Source: Ischnura elegans (Eukaryota; Arthropoda; Insecta; Odonata; Coenagrionidae). Taken from it: a DNA stretch of 64,000 nt. Below are positions 22,972-42,800 of the stretch, in pieces. The position numbers and the translations under genes were made by a program. How positions within the stretch are numbered: position 1 is the first letter of the stretch; each line of letters opens with the position of its first letter. The notes under the pieces are model-generated. The model searched no databases and was not told the origin of the DNA. It saw only the letters and a program-made list of their open reading frames with translations. Location: NCBI RefSeq assembly GCF_921293095.1, contig NC_060259.1, positions 74,334,120 to 74,398,119 of the forward strand, in the 5' to 3' direction.

Positions 22972-23535
22972 CATCAGAAAAGTTAGCCCTTGACAACCTG
23001 GCTGAGAAATTAATTTTTGGAAAGGCACATTGCATTTGGGGAGAACATGAAAAAAGTGAAGTGAGGCTGAAAACACAAATGAAACACCTTGTCTTCATTG
23101 TGATAAATCTCATCACCCTCAAGTGTGTCAAGTATTTCAAGCCTGCCATGTGGATGGTAGAGAAATTTATATTTCCATTAGCAAAAATTCCTCTGCACCG
23201 GGAATCTAACCATGGACCTTTGGTTCAGTGGCGCAGCAAGGGGGGGATTTTGGGGGATAACTCAAACCTACGCTTAAGCCCTGCATGGCAGTTGTGTTAC
23301 ATTTGGAGTCAGCTGAATGAACAGCAGCAGAATTCATATTCATTGCCAAGGGAAGAAAATCCCCTGGACCAGGTATCAAACCACAGATGATTGTGTGAAT
23401 ATTGCTCCCAGGGAATATTTCCCCGAGGTAATCAATAAGCATTTGAAGTATGATGACCCATATTTTTGAGAGGCAAGAATATCAAGCCCTTTCTCCCTCT
23501 TCTTGCCATCCTTGATAGCCTGCAAGGGATTGAAT
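22972..23535. repeat. mosaic of short repeat pieces
   Basis: Contains SINE H fragments (23183-23225 and 23345-23425, minus) and a 35-bp left end of family A (23226-23260, CAGTGGCGCAGCAAGGGGGG) that breaks off into unrelated sequence. A 140-codon ORF at 22968-23390 crosses these and is not credible. Confidence 0.5.
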
Positions 23536-24070
23536 TAAAAGCAATGCCTTGCCATGTCAAGTGGTATCCTCTTTGGAAGAATAAAGAAAAATATAGCTCT
23601 AAGAAGGCTGGGCATGATGGCGGCCGGCATTAAAGGGTATAGATGCCCACTCATAACTGAAATGTCGAAACTTGAGTTTCAGAAGATACATCAAATTGAC
23701 TCATAACATTACCAACACTATGATAACACACAAGTGAAATCAATAACAATGATTCAAACAGAAATATCTATCATGATTAAAAACTTTATTTTTCTAATCA
23801 ATGCTGATTCCAGAATGAACAGCAGGACAAAAAATTGAATTACTCATCCTGTAAAAAATCAAAATATATATATGTACATATTTCATTAAATCAATACTCT
23901 CAATTGCAATTGGCATAAGAATACAATTGAAATCCAATGATTGCTTTCCCAGCAACTGGTATATCCATGCATGCCTTGCCCAGTCAAGTGGTAGCCTCAT
24001 TGGAACAATAGAGGAAGATACAGCTCTAAGAAGCTTGGGCATGATGGTGGCTGGCAAGAAAGGATGTGGA
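23536..24070. repeat. local direct duplication in the Rho1 3' flank
   Basis: About 110 bp at 23540-23650 (GCCTTGCCATGTCAAGTGGTA.., TAGCTCTAAGAAGGCTGGGC) recurs with moderate divergence at 23967-24068. The two are in the same orientation about 420 bp apart. Confidence 0.65.
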
Positions 24071-24649
24071 TGCAAATATCAGTATCCATGCAGGAGTCTA
24101 CCATGGACTCAGGATACAAGTTCCTCATGGCTACAAAAGTTTATCTTGAGGCTAACAACAACAGTGAGAGGTATTACTTGGGTGTACGGCTAACACAGAA
24201 TTTGAGGGTGACAATCGCAAAAGAACATATATATTTACCCGCATTCTCAATTATTGTAAAAACCATGCAGTGCCAACAAGAGCACAGTGAAATCGTAGCT
24301 TTAAGTTGGTGACACTTAAATCATATTTTCCAAATTATCACAGGAACAGATACAATATTGATACAACAGCCTTTTTTTTATTAATTCATTTTTAAATTAT
24401 CAGTAAGTACTCATACTGAATGGCATACAAAAATTCACCCGAATGCTTTGCACCAGTCAAAATCCTATACTAGTTATCATGCATTGTGCACCTCAGGATA
24501 TTACCTTCATAACTCTTTCATTAAGTCATGACAGACCTCACAAATTCACGAGTTTCTTTCTTTTTTGAACTCCCATTTTACAAAACTTTCACTGCCAATT
24601 TGACTCACAGATATCCTGACAATATTCCTTTACAAGGATGCAATTTAAG

Positions 24650-26062
24650 ACTGATGAGGAATTAAATATTCTTTATTAAAAACATCATACACAAACAACT
24701 TTCATAATCATTCATAAATATAATAATCACAAGTGAATTCAGATACCTTTGAACAAAAATTACAGCATCAAAAATGTAATTGATTCCCTCATCAACAGCA
24801 GCACAGAGAATAAATCATCTGCTATGCATTTGATGGAACATTTCTGCAATCATTTACTCACTATTTAGAAATTTTTTTAAAACATTTATCAATAGTGAAT
24901 CTTTCATTGAGAATATATTGCGCATACAAAGTTATTTTAAATGCACAGAACTAGAGAAATATATATCTGCTGAATAACATATAATAACGGAGAACAAAAT
25001 TCATTAATGCTCAACCATGAAATGCTAATATTAAACAATGCTATTAGAAAATGGTTTGTGGCCCAAACAATATTACATATAAGTCAAACCTTCAGGATTT
25101 TATTTTCCTTTAAATCGAGCTCAGTTGACGATATAATCAGTGGTATGGTCTCATATAATGCATAAGGAATGACTTTTTGCTTCTTTTGAAAAATTTGCTA
25201 GCTTGTTGCATTATGTAGCAACATGCTCAAAGCTAAGGCAGATAATACAACAACCTTTCAATGTACATCACTCCATCTACCTCTCTTCCTACTCCTAAAG
25301 GCCAATAATTCAAAATACAAGCAGAGCAATATGGCCTCATGGAAATTCATTTGAAGTTCATATGATTAATAGAATTCAGATAAGGCAACAGGCATGATCT
25401 ATAACTGTATAATATGTATTCCTTCGACACAGTACAATCCTGTATATTGACCAGGATTCATTGCTCCAGCTTGCCACTAATAACATAAATTTTTAGCTTT
25501 TAATTTCATGAATGCTCTACCACATAAACAATAAAATTAATATAATAGTTATAAAATGGTTTGGTGCCTCCAACATCATTACACACTACCCTAAAAACTT
25601 GATGGTTCTAATTCAATACTACTTACAATACAAAAAAGGGAAATGATTAAAGCCCTATTCAATCTACTGCTCAGAAACAGGAAGCCCACTAAAGCCAACA
25701 CCTTAAATTCAATCATGCACTACAATATGTTCAAAAACGAAACCAATGGTGTTACAAATATCTATTTCATGAGAGAAATAGTGCACACTAGTCACATTTG
25801 TGGGATGTAAAGGCAAGTTTAGACAGCTCGATAGCTCCAAACGTTCAAGTGAAAAATGTTATCCCAAACTTCATCGAAAAGCACTTCCATGGTGCCAAAT
25901 GACAAATGCACTTTTCCTGATTCAGAGCAGGACAGATCACGGGCATCAGGTCCTAGTTAAAAAAAAGCATTCATTTCTCATTTTCCAATTCTCTATTCTC
26001 ATGTTCTCTTGTTACATTTAGTAACACCCTGTAACATTGAAGTAACACCTGCTCCATATTAA
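24650..26062 (-). other. Rho1: probable Rho1 3' UTR with candidate poly(A) signals
   Basis: AT-rich sequence without recognisable transposons follows the stop codon. Minus-strand AATAAA hexamers lie at 25104-25099 (about 960 nt after the stop) and 24677-24672 (about 1.39 kb after). Which one is used cannot be decided from sequence alone. Confidence 0.35.
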
Positions 26063-33333
<7,271 letters not shown>

Positions 33334-35914
33334 TCACAGCTATTTTTCTACTCACCAGGACCTGATCAGTGCTTTCATTACAACTAAAAACTACTTTCAC
33401 CAGATACTAATTGGGATCCTTCATTCACTAATAGGAATTATTTAAAGGGATACTAAACTCTCATACCAAACAGGAAAGAGAAGACAAGAGAATGACAATC
33501 ACTCAAATGTTTCTGTGGTTTGTTTCCATGAGGGAAGTGGATTTGGTTAATTTTCCAGCAAATAATAAAATGCACTCAGAATAACAGAATCTATTGTCAC
33601 CTAGATTGACCAAGATGAAAATATAGCAAGCCCATGCTTGCACAAGAAATGTTGCATATACCATTTCATTAATTTAAAGACTAACACAAAGAAACTTGAC
33701 TACATACAACATGAAGGACTTATTTGGAGCATTTATTTTATGTATGTGTCAAGGAGTGTAACATACCATAGAAAGCCATGTCCAAGCTAGATCAAAACAC
33801 AACTACACCAGTTAACAGTCCATGCTATCCCATTACAAATTTAAGACAACATGGGATTCAGAGTTGGAAGAAGTTTCTAAGTTGCTCGACCTCAAAATAA
33901 TGTGTAATGAGTACATCAAAATCACACAGAAAAAGAGCATTCTTATGAGATTTGAACAAAATCCTTCACTAAGACTCTTATGTATGGCATCTGCAAATTC
34001 CAGCTACCTTAGTACACAAATGACACCGAAAAATGTATACAAAATTCAGTAGATCCTCAATTGTATGTGTGTGAGAGAGAGGGGTAAACCAGAATTAGCA
34101 TTCTGTTCCACAAATACATATTTAAAAATGCCCCTAAATGAATTCAACTACTCATGGGAACATTTGGAAGAACACCACATTGAATAATATAATAAAACTT
34201 TTCAACCAGTAGCAATGCCTAGTTTTCAGAAACATATGTTTCAATGCTTTGAACTTTTCATCATAACTAATGTGAAATTAAAACAATATCCGACCTAATG
34301 AAGTCATAAGCATGGAAACAAATCAAAAAAGTTGGACGGTAATATAGCTAAAACATTTCAATTTACTGTCTAACATGTCACACCAACACAATAATCACTT
34401 AACCCAAAAAAAGTTAATGCCAAATGACTTCTTCAAGAAGTGTCAGTGAGGGTTAAACTATAATCCACACCCGATTGTACTTGTTTAGTATCCAATACTC
34501 AGTGTATTCTTAACATCATATCAGATATATTCAGCTTTACTGCAAGCAAATTGATAAAAACTTAGTATGGTCGACCTCTGACAACCGCCATAGTTGCGAC
34601 TCCGACTCTTCAACAGAAGTCAGGACAGGCCAGCCAGCAGTCTCTCCGAGCCATTGGGTTAACAGTACGTACTTGTTGAGTAATTAGGAAAACCCTAATT
34701 GACCTCCGTATTTCCACTACTTCGTCTGACATTAGACCAACAACAATTTTACAGGAGAAAATGAGAGATGATTTAGCCATGGAAAAATCATTTCATTGAT
34801 ACAAAAATGGACCATGAATATTTTCACAACTGGGAGATGGGCCCAAAAATTGCATGGTTTAAGCAACAGTTTCTCATCAGATGAAACTGCGAGCCAACTA
34901 GAATGCAATGGGCATGGCCTCCCCTGGCCGAAATTCAGTCTCTCTTAAGCCTTTATTGCACATAGATCATGAATCTTCTATCAGAATGCCAAAAAGGAGG
35001 ACTCAGCCTGAGCACTACGATTTCCTCTGTAGAAAAAAACGATATGACATGCTGAGCTCAAATCAACTCCATATAGCAGTTCCCCACCCACTAAAAGTGG
35101 AAAATTTCTCTTAGCTTCGGAATTATCTACAGGGTGTACAACTCCACATTTGTTTTGCCCTTCACCCCAGTGACCTACATACTCATTACAACTCAATAAC
35201 AGAGAAGCCTTAACCTACAATGCTAACAATTTTAGGCAAAACTATCCAAGTTTGAAATAAGAAGACCTGAACCACTCCAATGTTTTTGATGCATTGGTAA
35301 ATTCATGTAAACAATAATGAAAATTAACCTATATACACTCTTTCATAGAATGCAATACAAAGGGTTGTAGCTCCCATCAATTTACCATGATCAATGCGCA
35401 GCATTCCCTTTCTCTGATCGTATTACTAAAATTTTAGTGGGTTGTAATTTCCAGTAAGAGATATTTTATCGGCATAGCATAAGGAATCAAGAGTTTTCCA
35501 AAAGAAAAACTATTTCCCAAACCTTTCACAAAAACCTTCCACACCAACTTACTCATCCTGGCTAACCATAGATTCATCCATCTTTCTGAATAGGATACTG
35601 AACCATCAATATTCCTTTCTTCATCAAGGACAAAATTTCTCTGATACTGCAAAGTGCCAAGAATTTTCAAATATTGACACTCAAAGACATTGCCAAATGC
35701 GAAGTCGGCAATCACTACCTTCCACTAATATGACCTCAGGAGTGAAAGGATGCAGAGGATGGAGCTAGGCCAACCCCTCGCACACCAGTGCATTATAGAT
35801 TTAGGTAAGAGAATTATCATAGCCATGATTGGATAGTTTCCTAGTTCACTTTTGGTAATTTTCTAACTACATAATTTATATATTCATGGGAGTTTATTAT
35901 TTCCAAATTATTTT

Positions 35915-36018
35915 TCCTCTGAGGAATTTATAGACTTAAAACATCTCCTTTTCTTCCAACAAAGGGAATCCATAGTTGGTAAAAAAGGAACCATCCACTC
36001 TGTCTAACCACAAAAAAT
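35915..36018 (+). repeat. intron 1 local duplication, copy 1
   Basis: CTTCCAACAAAGGGAATCC, AGTTGGTAAAAAAGGAAC and CTAACCACAAAAAA recur at 36713-36825 in the same order. Confidence 0.8.
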
Positions 36019-36329
36019 AAATGCAAGCCAAAATAATAAAAAATCTTTCTACTTCTTTTTAAAGGTGAATAAAATAACATGAGGGCAAATACATCAGCCC
36101 TCAGCAGCTTTGGCTCTTTTTCTCTTGGCTGATAGAATGGCTCTCCTGCACCTGGTAAAGGCTAGAATGCCCTTCGGGGTAAGGTCAGAGGTAGAAGACT
36201 ATCCTCACCGAAATGTTTCCCTAGGGGTTTAGGTGGAAAAATAGGGGAAGAATAAGATCATCTGCTGATATTATTCATGGAATCACAGACTAGCTAGCTG
36301 TGTACCTTTACAGAGGACCCCACATGTGC

Positions 36330-36440
36330 CCTTCAAATGCAAAAATTCCAGCGAGGAAAAATAATTTGCCATGACCAGGATACAAATCTGATCTTCTAAA
36401 TAAGCACCATATCTTCTACCACCTGAACTACAAAGGCACC
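36330..36440 (-). mobile_element. tRNA-like SINE fragment (family H type) in Rho1 intron 1
   Basis: The minus strand reads TGTAGTTCAGGTGGTAGAAG (A-box-like) and then CAGATTTGTATCCTGGTC (B-box-like). It resembles the family H copies outside the gene. Confidence 0.5.
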
Positions 36441-36712
36441 TTCTTCCTTTCCCTGAAGAGTTTTGCACACTTTAAGAGGACAACATGATGGTTTATGCTG
36501 CTGGACATAAAATGCCACAGAGCAGCATGTTTTTGTGCACAGTGCCACAGTCCCCAGGCTAAGCCAGAACTTCATAAGGCGTTCAACAAAACGTAACTCT
36601 AGGAATAGCCATTCGCACACTTTCATGGAGTCACCTGCAAGTTCACTTTAAGCGCACAAATTCCACTAGGAAAAAAATAATTTGGGTTGATCAGGATTCT
36701 GATCAAGGCAAA

Positions 36713-36825
36713 TGATTTTTCCTCTGTGGCATTTTTAGACTTGAAACATCTCCTGTTCTTCCAACAAAGGGAATCCAAAGTTGGTAAAAAAAAGGAACTA
36801 TCCACTTCGTCTAACCACAAAAAAA
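36713..36825 (+). repeat. intron 1 local duplication, copy 2
   Basis: Partner of 35915-36018, about 800 bp away in direct orientation, with only a few differences. Confidence 0.8.
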
Positions 36826-39800
36826 TGAAAAGAGGCATAGGTAGTTAATAGATGGAAACATCAAGGATCACATGTCAAAAATATTTCATAATAAAATATA
36901 TTTCATGATTTCAAATGCACAAAGATATTTGCTACCAAAACAAATTGGCACATTGAATCCAAGCATTAGAAGCACCATCACATCACATTTCAAATAAACC
37001 GGTCCTGACTACTCTTTGTAAAGAATCCTCAAAGTTCATACTTTGTGCCAAGAACCTCATTCTGCATCCAAGCAAAACTATTGACAAACTGCTTTACAAT
37101 ATGTCACTATCCAGTCACAAGAATGAATTTTCTCAAAGCATAAAATTAATCCTTTTGTGGTATTAATTTAGAAAATTTAATTGTTTTTTTCAAGAGATGG
37201 CTTTCATTTTCCTAAATTTGCTACATGGGCTTCGAAATGGACAACATGCTTTTGGTGGTCACATCAACAACTGGGAACCTCTAACTTAAATTTAAGTGAA
37301 ATAGTATATGCTTTATGAGATTTAAAAAAGGTCACCACTTCTGGTAGAGCAATTTACCTCAAACATCTTATCAATCACAAACAAAAGCTTTATACTTGAA
37401 TACTTGGATGCCAGGGAAGAATTTCTCATCAAAATATAGTGGCTATATATGAGTAACAGACAAACAAACTGGACTCTAAATAGATTAACTGTTGTTAGAA
37501 ATGCATGCCACCAATTTTTTATTCAGATTTGGATTCAGTGCACTAACTTGCTTCAGGAAATACATCAAGAGACACATTATATGCCGTGCTTTTTTTGTAT
37601 TGAAGTATGGAATCCAATTATATGGCTAACTAATGGGGAAATGAAGACAAATGATGAATTTTAGATGACAAATTACCCTACATTGGGAGACACTGGTCAC
37701 CCAACACAACAGTACTACAGCCATTGCTGCTAACTACAATCAACAATTAGGTACTTCTGGACAAGTCACCTGGCTCCAGTCGCTATAGTGCCCTCAAGAT
37801 TGTTGAGGGGTTTCCTTTTCTTCAGTTTCCTTATATTAGCTTGGCACCAAGAAAATGAGATACCCCAGATTCTGTAGGACCAAAGAGGCACTTGCTGATT
37901 TATAGGCATTTTATGCCACTGTATACATGCCTAACTATTGCACTATTTGTACATCTAACACAAAAGTAAGCAGTTAAAAACGAGAATGTAACACTTGAAT
38001 AAATTTGAAAGACTAACATGAAACTAAGGTCAACATAAATACCATGATGACGGACTGATTTTGACTGATGCACACGAATTTCTCTTAAATTTCTTCTGAA
38101 ATGGAGGAACCCTATATCATGTACATGCCGAACTTAAACATCCATTCCATAACAGCAATCTATTTGAAATACCATGAAAATTGGTATAATTCAGAATTAT
38201 TAACATCATATTTGAGATTAAATTACTTAATTTCTCACAAAATGATCACCGAATGCTAACAGGAAATTCATGAGGGACCCACATGAAGAACCAAAAAGAA
38301 GCATGCCCATTCCAGCACCTTAAGATAAGCAAAATGAAGACAAATGGTGCATTACACTGAGAGCCAAAGTCACATGCAAGCACATGCCGTTACATAAGAT
38401 AGTAGTTGTGTGTGCATAGATTGTCACTAAAAAAATGTGGTGAATAGAGAGGCACTTCTCCACGACTCATCGGCCTCAGACCTTGGAAACACCAATGAAA
38501 AAAAATTATTTGAACTACACTCCCTAAGCAATATAATAAACGGATATCCTACCAGGTCACTACCATAAGCAGCGAGCTCCATTTTTGAAATGTAATATGA
38601 AAAAATGTATGATGCTCACATTAGAGAAACTATTTCATACTTTGGAAGTCATTATAACCGATGCACGGGTATATTTCTTGATTTCTGCCATATTTATCCA
38701 CATGAGGGAGTAAAAAATGATTGAGAAAAATACAATTTAAGTTAACTACTCAGCAATGAAAAATTTAATGGCATGGAGATTGATCCAAGTGATCATGGAA
38801 AGAAATAAGGCTTACCTTCATACTTCCTTAATATGCTCACTAATAACCAGATAATAATTCAAATGCTCATTACAATCCATGAGAAAGACAAGAATAGATG
38901 TTCAACCATATAAGATGAGATATGGAGAAACAAAAAGATGATTTGACTTAATAAAACCTTTGTACAGTTCTCTTTTCAATTGCAAAAGTTTTACATTCAC
39001 GACACGTTTGGATTCATAGCACCATCCTCAGCTCAATTAATAAATAATATTAAATGGACAGGAGGATGATGATATGCTTCGAAACAGGTAGTTAAAAAAC
39101 TATCACAATTAAAAAGTGGACAGTAAAAGAAGTTTTAATTAATTCTAAGAATGGAGGGCTAAACATTCTCTGCAGATAAATGGAACCCGGAAAATATATT
39201 TTTTCTATGAATGCAGTTGCTTTATAGCTACTCAATTTTTTACGATTATGTAATTATTTACCCTATGCGATTAGTTTTGATCACTACTATTTACCCTTGC
39301 AATGAGCAAAAATAATGGTGCAAATTTAGCTCATTCGTCCATTCACATACCCCCTGAAATGTATTAAATAAATTCTGGGCGGCAAAAATTAAGAGAACGA
39401 TCTAAGAGAATCTAAGAGAGGTAAATAAGAACACAACAATCCATAGACAATGATAACCATGAAGCATATGATGGTAGAAGCTGAAATCAAGGGAGTACAA
39501 ATGTGGCAATAGACTCGAATCAAGAAAATTCCGATGGCATTCCAGATACCATGCCACATGAATGAAATAGGAAGGTTCCCAGGTCAAGTCGCTACTAAGC
39601 CACACTTTTAAACCTAAAATTTGGCTTCTAAAATCTTCTCCTTTACAAATGTGGCTGTTATTTATATGCTGTGTGTTTTTTATCCTCATCTCATTTCTTC
39701 TGTCCTCCTGAATTAAATAAACTAAATTAATGGTACTAAAAATGTTTGAATCACAAATTTTACTAATTTCCTTCGTGTTACTACCTCTTATTTAGTTTTC

Positions 39801-42800
39801 TGAGCAAGGAAAGTTTTGATTGCAAAGGAGTTATTAAGTCTTCATCTACCAGCTTGGGCCTCAAATTTGTCTCTCATCAGTATCCAAGGTAAGATATTTC
39901 AAATGCCTGTGCCCTGCAAGTTCTAAATGATATGACTGATGTAAGCTCGAAGTAAATAATTTTTTTTATTAGGATAGGAGGTGTAGCATTAAATGTCGAT
40001 TGATCAATGAAACATTTTCTACTTTAATATCAAATAGTCGAGCATTGGCATCGATGCTACAAAACAGGGATAGACTAGCATAAGTAAAGTCCCTCTATCA
40101 AGAAATACATAGTCTGCATATTACATCAAAGATTAGCTTTGAAATTACATATAATTCATAATATTTTCGCAAGAGAGTTAGAGGTAAATTATACTTTCAA
40201 AAAAACCATGTGTCATTGCTTTGAGAGCTCAACAGGCAATGTGTTGACAGAAATTCTGTACAGACAAATATTCCATTGAATGATAAAAAGTTGTCATTGA
40301 ATTTAAATGAAAGTTTCTCATGAAATTTGCCTACTTTGATTATTTAGATGTCCACAATGACATTGTTTTCACTAATTAAGCATCAATTAGCCAGTTCGGC
40401 AAAACAAAAAAAAACATTTGACTCCTTTCTGTATTTTAAAAAATATAAGGAATAAAAGTAAACCTAGGACCACTTTTAGAAAAATAAACTTATAATAATG
40501 ACAAACACTGCCAATCGCACAAGCACAGCAATATGTAAAAACCAAGAATATTATCTCATTTTATGCCTACTTTGCCTTTTGAGTCTGTAGACTGCAAGCA
40601 AAGGTAATGCCTGGACTTTATTTTGTCACGAACCTAGCTTCCAACAATTTATCCTAAGTCTATGCTCACCAGAATGCAAGTGAGATGGAAAATAACTTAG
40701 TAATAACAAATAAATTCCATTTCTTCCATTACACACCAACATTGCCAAATCACCATTAAATAAGTAATTTTCTTTCCTTTAAATAAAGTTTTATCAAAAT
40801 CCTACAAACAATAATTCGGAGTGTGTTTACACGAACCTAGGAATACCTATCACTGTCATTAAAATGCATCTAAAGGGGATATGAAGTTCACAACAGAAAA
40901 TAGTCCTGGACTCATAAAAAAAGGACCCCATGATTTAACCTGAGTTATCAATCCAATAAAATCCCTTCCACCCACCCAACAGAATTCTGCACATTTGGTA
41001 AAACATGAAATAGTGTAATACTGATGAAAATTTTTGAAATTGAACACGCATTGAAGATTTCTAAGTAGCTCCACAGTTTTATATTGCTAAAGAAAAATAT
41101 GCAGCCTCCTAATATAGGGCATTTTCAGTTAAATTTAGAGTGAAATTTGAAAATATATACTTGTAATGGGAAAAACACATATCTCAGCAAATGGGTAAAA
41201 CTGCAACATTTGAAAAGAAAAAGAAATCCTCAATCATTTACCAATATCTTATTCATAAAACCCAAACTGAAGCTTATGAACTAAAGTGGAGTCAGAAACG
41301 AAAAATAAATGAACTGAATCTCCTCTAGCCCAGACGAAAGAACGAAGATGAGATAATATCCATAAGATGAAATAGCAAAACTGAGCCAATCCTTAACTAG
41401 GAACATCAGCGCCCTATTGCTTAAATGCACAGCCTCTCTAGAAAAAAATATTAGGTCCACTTTTTGAAATATCAAACCCTCTATCACAGAGATTCTGAAC
41501 AAATTCAATTAAAATTCGAGTCTCTGAATCTTCATTGCTATCGTCACAAATTATTATTCAACTAATATGCTATGAATAAGCTACACACTTTAACCTGGCC
41601 CAGAATCTTAATCCAGATTAAAGAGATTTAGCTTAGAATGAAAAATTAGATTTATACCCTGTCTATTTTCCTATTTTTTGACTAGTCATAAAAGAAACGA
41701 GTAATAATGTGTGCCTTGATTTTAAGTTGAATACCTTGAAAGAGAAGTCTCTGACCACCCTATAGGTTACCTATATCTTGCAGCGAATTTAACTTATGGT
41801 AAAAAATGATCTTTCACACTATTTGAATTCTCATGGGATCTAGTTTAAATAGAGATCAGAAAATTTGATGGCAGTGTTTGAAAATTATAATGCAACTATG
41901 TATATTATTCACTACTTCCTGCTGACTACTTTCAACCCTATTATAAAGTGACCAATTTCTAAGAGACTCAACGAAGCACAATTCAGAACACAGCCCAAAG
42001 CCTAATTCATCTATCCCCAAAAGTAACATATATTCGGTAAGCCAGAAAAATTTAGGTTTGAGAGTCACGTGTACTATGAAAGGATGAAGAGTAATAAGAA
42101 AGCCAATGGAGTCCTCAGGAAAAATTCAGACTAATTTGGAGATTTCCCTAAAGCACCAGCAATTCCCTCGCAATCACAAAGAAAGAATTTATTCCAGATG
42201 TATCAACCTTTTCTTTTCATAAAAATTGAAGGCCCATGTTGAAGCTATATTCATCATGATTTATACGCCTGAACTAATCTGGGCATCCTACCATCAAATG
42301 AAGGATTCGTGAACAAATTTCTCAGTTGATTCGAATCGTGAAAAATTTTACACATTGGGTTCACTGAAGAAATTATTTTACAGGAATTAATTTTAATTAT
42401 TTTAAAGCCACCATGCAGCCACTTGTCGAAGCTCACAAATCTTATCTACAGTCACTTCAAAAACATGATGACTCTACAATAAGAACAATCACGGAATCTC
42501 CAAGTTCCGATACCAACAAGCAACATTTAAAAATTAATTCAGAGGATAATAAAACATCAAAACACGAAGGATGTTTGAATCCAACTCCAAGATTAGAAAA
42601 TATTTTATGGATAGATAATAGAAGATTAATTTTCCCAAAAAGAACTTGAAATCCATTTAGCTGAGATATTCCAAAACTGCCATCTCATGTGCATGAACCC
42701 ACATCCCTCTATGTTTACATCAATCTCAATTGCACCAACATTTAATCCAATGAAGTAGGACTTAAGAAAATTACTGATATCATAAAGCATTACTCAGCAC

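Noticed and set aside
22968..23390. 140-codon ORF on the plus strand
   Set aside because: It reads through SINE fragments and a family A end; no recognisable protein.
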